From positions 1 to 8,634 of the forward strand of contig CAMLMI010000187.1 of the NCBI GenBank assembly GCA_946480965.1: a stretch of 8,634 nucleotides of DNA. Reading direction: 5' to 3'. Positions 1 through 5,844 of this stretch are shown piece after piece. Position 1 is the first letter of the stretch. Each line of letters begins with the position of its first letter. A program made the translations under genes and the position numbers. Below the pieces are notes generated by a model that made no database searches, was not told the DNA's origin, and worked only from the letters and a program-made list of their open reading frames with translations. This DNA comes from an uncultured Verrucomicrobiales bacterium (GTDB taxonomy: Bacteria > Verrucomicrobiota > Verrucomicrobiae > Limisphaerales > CANJSG01).

Positions 1-1683
1 GAGCCGGAGCGGACAACGGCGACCGATCCCGCCGTCGCGATGAAGTCGCTGGATGCTTTGATCGAGGTTTTCCACACGGTGCCGTCGCCGGAACGGGAGC
101 AGAAGGCGCGGGCCATCCTCGCACGGCTTGGGTCCGCCGATCTGCGTTGGATCGTGGACTCGATCTGTCTTTCACCTGAACGGGCGCAGCTGGGAGCGCC
201 GGAAACTACGCTGGAAGAACTGCTGTTCGAGAGCCTGGGTGCGACGCTCGGAGCGGAGTTCGAGCCGTTCTTGAAGAGCATTCCCGAACGATCTTCCAAA
301 CGATGGAGCCTCGCCGTGGCCGCGGCCGTGCGGTGCTGGGCGGACGTGGATTTTGAAGGAGCCTTGGCGCATCTGCGGAAACGCTCTCCGGATCAGCTCG
401 GCGGCCTGCTGGCCAACCAACTCGCCGGACTCTGGGCGGAGAAAGACTTGGCTGGCTTAGCGACCTATCTCCGCGCGCAGCCGCCGACGTGGAACGGAAA
501 CCAAGCCAAGGTCCATCTGGTGGCCGCTTGGGGCACGCGGGAGCCGGTGGCGGCGTTCGACTGGGCGTGGGAGTATGTGGGATTGGCGGCGTCCGAGAAT
601 GCTGAGTTGTTGCAAGCGGGTTTTGCCGGGCTCCTACGATTGGGCGGCGCGGAAGCGATCCGGGAACTCCATGCGCGAGTTCCCTCGGAAGCCGAGGTGC
701 TGAAAGCCTCCCATCTGCTCGAAATACTCAAAGGATCAGCCCGCGACGCGGCTCTGCAGGAGCTGGTCCGTCTGCCGCCCGGGCCTCTCGACAAACTCTT
801 CCTGCACAGGTGGGAGTTTCAATCTTCGACGCATCCGGAAGTCATTGTGGCGTTGCTCTTGCGCAGTAATCTGCCCGTTGTGGAAAAATCCCATTGGATG
901 GGGAACGCCTTGGACCGACTGGCGCAGGTGAACCCGACATTGGCACTCGAACGGTTTCGCCAAATGCCCGAAAAACTTCGAGAAACGCCCATGCTTGTGA
1001 TGGGCGTGGCGAGAGGATTGGCCGGGAAAGATTTCGCGACTGCGCTGCAGTTTGTCGAAGCGGAGTTGTCGGGGGTTGAGAGACAGATGGCGCTACAGGG
1101 AATGATGGGGGCCGCCGGAGCTCAGAGAGATCCGCTCAAAGCCGCGCTTGATCTGATGGATCTGGCTTCTCCTGAACAACACGGCGCCCTATGGGATTCA
1201 TGGGCCCAGAGAGTCGCCCAACGTGATCCAGCCGAGTTGAAGGCGCTTTTCAGCAGGCTTCCACCCGAGGCCGCCACGCCGTTTCTGGCCGGTTCGCTGG
1301 CGGATCAAATGGCCAAGACCGATATGGCGAAGGCGGGCGAATGGGCCGCGTCGCTCCCGCCGGGCGAGGCCCGCGAGGAGGCCTATCGCGTCTTCGCGTC
1401 GCGACTGTCCCGGGAGAATCCCCAATTGGCGGAACAGTGGCTGGGTTCCATGCCGGACATCCCGGAGCGCACCAAAGCCGTGGGCGAATTTGTCCGTCGC
1501 ATGTCCTCGCGCGACCCCGAGCGCGCCCTGCGCTGGGCCGCCACTCTGCCCAATCTCGACGCCGATCCCGAACCCTACGAACGCGCCGCCCGCTCCTGGC
1601 TCCAGCAGAACCGCGACAAGGCGCTCGAATACCTCCGGGCCAACCCGCCGCCGGAAAAGCTCCGTTCGCTGGTGCCGGAGTGA
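1..1683 (+). CDS. Repeat solenoid protein of unknown function, 5' end probably outside window
   Basis: I do not recognise a named function. The first in-window ATG is at 40 (547 aa), but the frame has no stop back to base 1 and nothing like a ribosome binding site precedes that ATG, so the gene probably begins upstream and this is its C-terminal part; no signal peptide or membrane segment is visible in what remains. From about residue 104 (ATG at 40 as residue 1) to the end the protein is built of helical units of about 32 residues, starting near residues 104, 136, 168, 202, 234, 265, 298, 331, 364, 396, 428, 460, 492 and 524. The consensus is D/N-P-x-x-A-x-x-W, then LP about 11 residues after the D, then Arg/Ala-rich helices. 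Such units recur in Verrucomicrobiota proteins and suggest an alpha-solenoid protein-binding scaffold (inference). It ends with TGA, convergent to the flavoenzyme gene 98 bp away. The coding call is firm; the function is unknown. Confidence 0.88.
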   Translation, partial: EPERTTATDPAVAMKSLDALIEVFHTVPSPEREQKARAILARLGSADLRWIVDSICLSPERAQLGAPETTLEELLFESLGATLGAEFEPFLKSIPERSSKRWSLAVAAAVRCWADVDFEGALAHLRKRSPDQLGGLLANQLAGLWAEKDLAGLATYLRAQPPTWNGNQAKVHLVAAWGTREPVAAFDWAWEYVGLAASENAELLQAGFAGLLRLGGAEAIRELHARVPSEAEVLKASHLLEILKGSARDAALQELVRLPPGPLDKLFLHRWEFQSSTHPEVIVALLLRSNLPVVEKSHWMGNALDRLAQVNPTLALERFRQMPEKLRETPMLVMGVARGLAGKDFATALQFVEAELSGVERQMALQGMMGAAGAQRDPLKAALDLMDLASPEQHGALWDSWAQRVAQRDPAELKALFSRLPPEAATPFLAGSLADQMAKTDMAKAGEWAASLPPGEAREEAYRVFASRLSRENPQLAEQWLGSMPDIPERTKAVGEFVRRMSSRDPERALRWAATLPNLDADPEPYERAARSWLQQNRDKALEYLRANPPPEKLRSLVPE

Positions 1684-1781
1684 CGTGCGAAGCAGAGCGA
1701 GGGGATCGCTATGGGCAGAAGGAAGGGCCACGACAGGGAAAACGCCTGCCATCAGCTTCCCGACACGGGCAACACCTCCCC

Positions 1782-3266
1782 TCACGCCCCGACCGCTCTC
1801 TTGATTTCCTTCAACTGCGCGAATTCGGGTTTGGCGCTGTAATACTTGTCGAGCGGGTAGCAGCCGCTGATCAGGCCGTTGCGCGGGGCGGTGGTGCAGT
1901 CGCTGAAGGTGCGGCAGATGTTGCGCGGAGTGAGGGTGCCCTTGGTCGTGGCGTCCACCAGCATGTCGGGGTAGCTGAGCGTCATGCGGCCGAGGCCGAT
2001 GAGGTCGGTCCAGCCGTTGCGGACGGCGTATTGCGCGACGTGCGGGAGGTATTCCTGGAGGTAGCTGTAGGCAGAGCCGATCACCGCGAGGTTCTTCGGC
2101 GCACGTTGCTTGATCTGCTTCACCACGGAGAGCTGCCGGGCGACGTCGATCAACGGATCATGCGCGGGCTGATAGCCGTCCGAGGGCGGGTAGGCGGCGG
2201 GGCGCTGGATGTGGGGATTGTAGTAGGGCGAACCGGCGCTGAGATTCAGCAACTTCACGCCAAGCTCCGCGCAGAGGTCGGCGAACTGGAAGGTCTCCGT
2301 GAGATCGTAGGCGACGGGATTGTCCGGATTCACCCCGAAGGCATAGCGGTAGGGCAGGCAATGGGAATAGTCCTCCGGGATGCCTGGGCCGAGCTTGCCG
2401 GGTTGCGAAAGCGCGGGATCGGGTCTGAACGGCACGAAGTCGAAGGCGCTCAGGCGCACGCCGAGATCGATGGGGTTCCCGTCGGCGCGGATGCCGGCGA
2501 CGATCTCGCGAAGGATGCGGGTGCGGTTCTCGAAGCTGCCGCCGTATTTGCCGGGCCGGGTGTGGGCGCCGAGGAACTCGTGGAGCAGGTAGCCGTGGCA
2601 ATGTTTGATGTCCACGAAATCCGCGCCCACGTCGTAGGCGATGCGGGCGGCCTTGATGTAGCACCGGATCAATTCCTCCACGTCGCCGTCGCTGAGAACC
2701 TGGTCGTCGCTGGTGACGTTGAACTTCTTGTCGAGGATCGGGTGGCGGTAGGCGACGCGCGATTCCCAGCGCTTCTTGTCGTTGGGCCGGCAGAAGCGGC
2801 CGGAATGCGTGAGCTGGAAGCCGATGATGAGATCGTCGGTGCGGCCGTAGCGCTCCTGGTGCGCCTTCACGAGGATCTCGCGGATCTCGGCGATGCCGGC
2901 CTTGTTGTGCTCCTGGATGATGAGCTGGTTGGTGTTGGCACGGCCGTCGGGGCGGACGGCCATCGCTTCGCCGCCGAAGATGAGCTTCGCGCCGCTCTCG
3001 CCGAACCGTTGCCAACGCCGCCGCATCTCGTCGGTGACGCCGCCGGTGGTGGTGCCGTCCCAGCCTTCCATCGGCTGGATGGCCCAGCGGTTGCCGATGG
3101 TCTTGCCGTTGACCTGGACCTGATCGACGGGCTTTAAGAGCGGCGAATCGGCGGAGGCGATGGCGTCCTCGGCCGGGATCTCCACGCCGAGCGACACGAC
3201 GTGGGCGCGGAAGTCCGCGACGGTCTTCAGAGTAGGGACACGGGTGAGTTTGAACGGAGTGCTCAT
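1782..3266 (-). CDS. Old Yellow Enzyme-type NADH:flavin oxidoreductase
   Basis: A 494-aa FMN-dependent TIM-barrel oxidoreductase of the OYE/NADH:flavin oxidoreductase family. Visible motifs in order: QPMEGWDG (64-71, phosphate/FMN-binding start of the barrel), QLTHSGR (151-157), KHCHGYLLHEFL (221-232, substrate-binding region), YGGSFENRTR (241-250, family signature), IGSAYSYLQEYL (396-407) and GRMTLSYPD (426-434). It is longer than a minimal OYE of about 360 aa because of roughly 50 extra N-terminal residues and a C-terminal tail; there is no C-terminal FAD/NAD domain as in FadH or trimethylamine dehydrogenase. The tail holds Cys451, Cys457 and Cys469; the last two keep the FadH-like C-x11-C spacing, but the full four-cysteine 4Fe-4S set is absent. 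No signal peptide is seen, so it is probably cytoplasmic. The ATG start has no clear Shine-Dalgarno. The reaction would be NAD(P)H-dependent reduction of an activated C=C or a related substrate; the substrate is unknown. Confidence 0.92.
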   Translation of the reverse strand: MSTPFKLTRVPTLKTVADFRAHVVSLGVEIPAEDAIASADSPLLKPVDQVQVNGKTIGNRWAIQPMEGWDGTTTGGVTDEMRRRWQRFGESGAKLIFGGEAMAVRPDGRANTNQLIIQEHNKAGIAEIREILVKAHQERYGRTDDLIIGFQLTHSGRFCRPNDKKRWESRVAYRHPILDKKFNVTSDDQVLSDGDVEELIRCYIKAARIAYDVGADFVDIKHCHGYLLHEFLGAHTRPGKYGGSFENRTRILREIVAGIRADGNPIDLGVRLSAFDFVPFRPDPALSQPGKLGPGIPEDYSHCLPYRYAFGVNPDNPVAYDLTETFQFADLCAELGVKLLNLSAGSPYYNPHIQRPAAYPPSDGYQPAHDPLIDVARQLSVVKQIKQRAPKNLAVIGSAYSYLQEYLPHVAQYAVRNGWTDLIGLGRMTLSYPDMLVDATTKGTLTPRNICRTFSDCTTAPRNGLISGCYPLDKYYSAKPEFAQLKEIKRAVGA

Positions 3267-3292
3267 GGGTTGGGAAATGAGGGGAAAGGGTT

Positions 3293-3450
3293 AACCACAG
3301 ATGGACACAGATTCACACAGATGGGGATGGGAGCGGTTGGTATCGCTCCTGTTGAACGTGGCTTTGTGAAGTCGATGAAGCTCGGGATGGTCAGGCAGGA
3401 TGCCTGACCAACGCCGCCGAATCTGTGTTCATCTGTGTCCATCTGTGGTT
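3293..3450. repeat. 158-bp element with 30-bp terminal inverted repeats (CACAGAT-type)
   Basis: The left arm (3293-3322) and right arm (3421-3450) are inverted copies matching at 28 of 30 bases; the outer 20 bases are identical. Each arm has three CACAGAT motifs in exact 10-bp phase: starts at 3296, 3306 and 3316 on the plus strand, and the complement ATCTGTG at 3421, 3431 and 3441. The 98-bp interior holds a 6-bp stem (3330-3335 with 3344-3349) and a perfect 10-bp hairpin (3388-3410). There is no coding capacity and I see no target-site duplication. The arms resemble the 'aaccacagat...cacagat' intergenic repeat seen in many copies in Verrucomicrobiota and some other genomes (from memory). 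It fills most of the 211-bp gap between the esterase and flavoenzyme genes, ending 26 bp upstream of the flavoenzyme start. Confidence 0.85.
3388..3410. repeat. Perfect 10-bp hairpin inside the inverted-repeat element
   Basis: TGGTCAGGCA (3388-3397) and TGCCTGACCA (3401-3410) are perfect reverse complements around the 3-nt loop GGA. The stem is stable on either strand, but no T-run follows it in either direction, so it is not a textbook intrinsic terminator. It is more likely a repeat component or an mRNA-stabilising stem. Confidence 0.75.
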
Positions 3451-3477
3451 GAAGAAAATCAGTCCCAGTCGCGGAGG

Positions 3478-4320
3478 TTATTTCAACCACTTGGCCAAGT
3501 CTGGAACCTTGGTCCTCAGCTCGACCACGGCGAGGTCGCAGACGCGGGAAGCGCCGAAGGCGTTGAGGTGGGTGTCATCCTTGAAGGCGTCCTTCTGTTC
3601 AGGGTAGTCACCGGGCTCGGTCCATTTGAAGAGCTGCTTGGAACGCTCGGGACCCATGCGCTGGACGAGTTCGGCGCTGCTGCGGTTGAGGTCGAGGAGC
3701 GGGACGTTGAGCTTGAGGGCGAGTTCGCGGACGGCGGTGATGTAGTTGGTCAAGGTGTCGATCAACCGGCCGTCGGCGTCGAACTTCCGACGGACAATGG
3801 ACGTGGCGAGGATGGGATGAGCGCCAGCTTGGCGGGTTTCCGAGACGTAGCGGGCGAGGTTCTCGGTGAAGGTGCCGAACGCGCCGGTGTAGCGGTCGGA
3901 AGACTGGATCTTCTGGTCGTTGTGGCCGAACTGGACGATCACGAAGTCGCCGGGCTTGAGCCGTTCTTGGACCGTCTTCCAGCGGCCCTCGTCGCGAAAG
4001 CTCTTCGACGAACGGCCGTTGGCAGCGTGGTTTTCGATGCGGAGGTCTTCCTTGAAATAAGTGGGAAGGAGCTGGCCCCAGCCGCGTTCGGGATTGGCCG
4101 GATGGACCGGCTTGTCGGACATGGTGGAGTCGCCGATGAGGAAGAGCGTGGGGCCGGACGTGGCGGGTGTGGTTTTCGGGACGAGCACGTCGGCAGTGGC
4201 GGCCTCCGGCTCGGCCGCCGCCATCGGCTGGGTCCAGGCCATGGCGACAAGGAAGAACAGCGCGGCACCAAGCGGGCGGCACCACGCACCAATAGACTCT
4301 TCGATGAAACGGGACAGCAT
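3478..4320 (-). CDS. Exported SGNH/GDSL hydrolase, rhamnogalacturonan acetylesterase-like (CE12-type)
   Basis: A 280-aa serine esterase predicted to remove acetyl groups from polysaccharide such as pectic rhamnogalacturonan. The four SGNH blocks are present: GDST with Ser65 (block I), NGRSS with Gly102 (block II), GHND with Asn134 (block III) and DDTH with Asp248/His251 (block V, the catalytic D-x-x-H). The N-terminus has a signal-peptide-like stretch: basic or polar residues to about 17, a hydrophobic core GAALFFLVAMAW (18-29), and likely cleavage near the AAA at 34-36, so the enzyme should act in the periplasm or outside. The n-region is long, so a later start is possible, but no other in-frame ATG precedes the core. 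No Shine-Dalgarno is evident. It lies 188 bp downstream of the Tat oxidoreductase gene on the same strand and may be transcribed separately. The family call is firm; the exact polysaccharide is inference. Confidence 0.92.
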   Translation of the reverse strand: MLSRFIEESIGAWCRPLGAALFFLVAMAWTQPMAAAEPEAATADVLVPKTTPATSGPTLFLIGDSTMSDKPVHPANPERGWGQLLPTYFKEDLRIENHAANGRSSKSFRDEGRWKTVQERLKPGDFVIVQFGHNDQKIQSSDRYTGAFGTFTENLARYVSETRQAGAHPILATSIVRRKFDADGRLIDTLTNYITAVRELALKLNVPLLDLNRSSAELVQRMGPERSKQLFKWTEPGDYPEQKDAFKDDTHLNAFGASRVCDLAVVELRTKVPDLAKWLK

Positions 4321-4344
4321 GGCCGGATCAACCGACGGACGAAA

Positions 4345-4379
4345 CAGGCGGCGAAGCTATGGTGAAACCGCGCCGCCTG
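4345..4379 (-). other. 9-bp stem-loop in the leader of the esterase gene
   Basis: CAGGCGGCG (4345-4353) and CGCCGCCTG (4371-4379) are perfect reverse complements around a 17-nt loop. On the minus strand the structure ends 24 nt upstream of the esterase ATG and is followed by only three T residues. It could be a weak terminator for the upstream oxidoreductase transcript or a 5'-leader structure of the esterase mRNA. No riboswitch family is recognised. Confidence 0.4.
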
Positions 4380-4494
4380 AAAAGCCCACCATTTGTCCAT
4401 CCACGTTGAGATTTTTGCCATTCTGAGGGTGGCTTGGAGATGATGGTGCAGGCCGCGGCAAATGGCCGCTGGCACCAGCTCCATGCGCGATCCT

Positions 4495-4519
4495 CGAAGG
4501 TGCGCGGGCTACACCTTCG
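4495..4519 (-). terminator. Stem-loop spanning the stop codon of the Tat oxidoreductase gene (possible 3'-end structure)
   Basis: CGAAGGTG (4495-4502) and CACCTTCG (4512-4519) form a perfect 8-bp stem; the 9-nt loop contains the TAG stop codon (4509-4511) of the Gfo/Idh gene. No T-tract follows on the minus strand, so this is not a canonical intrinsic terminator. It could be an mRNA-stabilising or U-less 3' end structure, or a coincidence of codon use. Confidence 0.35.
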
Positions 4520-5798
4520 GCTTCCAACCTTTGCGGTAGTCGCGGCTCCAGAGCTTCGCGGCTTCACGGTCGTCGATGATCTTCCGCTTCACCGGGTCGA
4601 ACCGAACCGTGTGGCCGCTGCGGTAGGCGATGTTGCCGAGGTGGCAGAGCAGGGTGCTGGTCTGGCCGACGGCGATCTCCGAATTCGCCCTCGCGTCGCC
4701 GCGAATGGCGTCGAGGAAGTTGCGGATGTGGTCCACGTCGCCCCCCGGGCCGTTGCCCTCCTGGACCAGCTTTCCCTTGCCGTCGAAAACGCGGTAGCCG
4801 TTGCCGACTTGGTCGAGGCGCATCCCGTTTTCTCCGTAGAAGGAGACGAAGGGCAGGGGTTCGCCGACACGCTGATGGCAACTGCTGTGGTCCCACGAAA
4901 TGCCCGCCGTGCCGAAGTCATAGAGCGCGGTGCCGGTGTCGGGCGATTCCTGGTCGTCCTGAAAACTGTAGCGCCCGCCGTTGTAGGTGATCCGCTGCGG
5001 CAGCTCGACGCCGAGGCCCCAGCGCATGAGGTCGAGCGCGTGCGGACCGTTGTTGGCCAGCTCGCCGCCGCCCCAATGCCAGCGCCAGTGCCAGTTGTAG
5101 TGGACGAGATTGTCCACGTAGGGCCGTTCGGGCACGGGGCCCTGCCAGAGGTCGTAGTCGAGCTCGGCGGGAACGGGCGAGGGTTTGCCGAAGCCGATGG
5201 AACCGCGCGCGTTCGTGTAGTAGCCGCGGGCGAACGTCGCCTTGCCGATGACGCCTTCGCGGAGTTTCTGCATGGCCTCGATCACGCCCGGCCAACTGCG
5301 ACGCTGGTTGCCCATCTGCACCACGCGATTGTGCTTCCGCGCGGCGGCCACGATCCACTCGGCCTCCTGCGCGGTCTGGCTGCCGGGCTTCTCCACATAG
5401 ACGTGTTTGCCGGCGGCGCAGGCCAGGATCGTGATCGGGGCGTGGGAGAAGTTCGGCGTGGCGACGAAGACGGCGTCTATGGCCGGGTCGTCGAGGATGC
5501 GGCGAAAGTCCTTCTCCGTCTTCGGCGCAGGCCGGTTCTTGTCGGTGAAGGATTTCACCACCCGTTCGAAGCGCCGCGAATCCACGTCGCAGACCGTCGC
5601 GATGTCCACGTTGTCGATCTGCTGGAGCGCCTTCACGTGGTCGAAGCCGCGCCCTAGCCCGAGCACGGCCGCGCGCAGGCGGCGGTTCGGCGAACCGGCG
5701 GCGCGCAGGCTGGGGGCGAACGCGCAGGCGGCGGCGAGACCGAAGCTGAAGACGGTGGCGGACTTCACGAAGTCACGGCGGGAAAGGTCGTGGGGCAT
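4509..5798 (-). CDS. Tat-exported Gfo/Idh/MocA family oxidoreductase
   Basis: A 429-aa predicted NAD(P)-dependent sugar or polyol oxidoreductase. The N-terminus carries a twin-arginine signal, SRRDFVK (6-12), then a hydrophobic stretch and Ala-rich cleavage region ending near AAG (33-35), so the enzyme is probably exported folded with its cofactor. The Rossmann start is VLGLGRG (45-51); the family EKP motif is at 136-138, within HVYVEKPGS. The C-terminal domain begins near residue 165 and includes DLWQGP (216-221), an aromatic run NWHWRWHW (235-242) and the GGGELANNGPHALD motif (243-256), with His253 and Asp256 at the usual catalytic positions. The length fits the exported members found in Verrucomicrobiota, Planctomycetes and Bacteroidota. 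The ATG start places the Tat motif at the proper distance; no Shine-Dalgarno is visible. It is divergent, with 46 bp separation, from a second Gfo/Idh gene. The substrate is unknown. Confidence 0.94.
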   Translation of the reverse strand: MPHDLSRRDFVKSATVFSFGLAAACAFAPSLRAAGSPNRRLRAAVLGLGRGFDHVKALQQIDNVDIATVCDVDSRRFERVVKSFTDKNRPAPKTEKDFRRILDDPAIDAVFVATPNFSHAPITILACAAGKHVYVEKPGSQTAQEAEWIVAAARKHNRVVQMGNQRRSWPGVIEAMQKLREGVIGKATFARGYYTNARGSIGFGKPSPVPAELDYDLWQGPVPERPYVDNLVHYNWHWRWHWGGGELANNGPHALDLMRWGLGVELPQRITYNGGRYSFQDDQESPDTGTALYDFGTAGISWDHSSCHQRVGEPLPFVSFYGENGMRLDQVGNGYRVFDGKGKLVQEGNGPGGDVDHIRNFLDAIRGDARANSEIAVGQTSTLLCHLGNIAYRSGHTVRFDPVKRKIIDDREAAKLWSRDYRKGWKPKV

Positions 5799-5844
5799 GG
5801 CTGGTCGATTGCGTTGTGTGTGAACGTCACCCTAGGCTGACGCC
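5799..5844. promoter_or_regulatory. Divergent intergenic control region with 18-bp palindrome (candidate operator)
   Basis: Only 46 bp separate the two divergent start codons. Positions 5825-5842 read CGTCACCCTAGGCTGACG, symmetric at 8 of 9 base pairs (only the C/C pair at 5830/5837 fails) and centred on CCTAGG. A weak sigma70-like pair can be drawn for the plus-strand gene: TTGCGT (5809-5814), 18-bp spacer, TAGGCT (5833-5838). That would put the transcript start at or near the ATG (leaderless). For the minus-strand gene, TAGGGT (5834-5829) lies on the same symmetric core. The palindrome is seen directly; its use as an operator covering both promoters is inference. Confidence 0.45.

Noticed and set aside
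1684..1781. Possible bidirectional terminator in the 98-bp convergent gap (5-bp stem AGCGA/TCGCT at 1696-1710; short CCCG/CGGG stem near 1760)
   Set aside because: The stems are only 4-5 bp and no T-tract follows on either strand, so I cannot support a terminator.
1341..3137. Long open frame on the plus strand (about 598 codons) across the end of the repeat-protein gene and antisense to the flavoenzyme
   Set aside because: It overlaps two genes with clear motifs and its translation is low-complexity Ala/Val/Gly/Asp/Glu-rich sequence. It is a mirror of high-GC third-position bias rather than a gene.
3201..3490. Short open frames reading through the CACAGAT repeats (peptides with 'TDGHRFTQM' or 'CVHLCPSVV')
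   Set aside because: These peptides are translations of the repeat arms and recur wherever the repeat occurs. They are typical spurious gene calls.
3490..3500. Palindrome around TGGCCA near the 3' end of the esterase gene
   Set aside because: It is explained by the codons of the final residues and has no regulatory context.
4434..5657. Open frame of about 407 codons on the plus strand antisense to the Tat oxidoreductase
   Set aside because: It shows the same low-complexity composition and fully overlaps a gene with Tat, Rossmann and EKP motifs.
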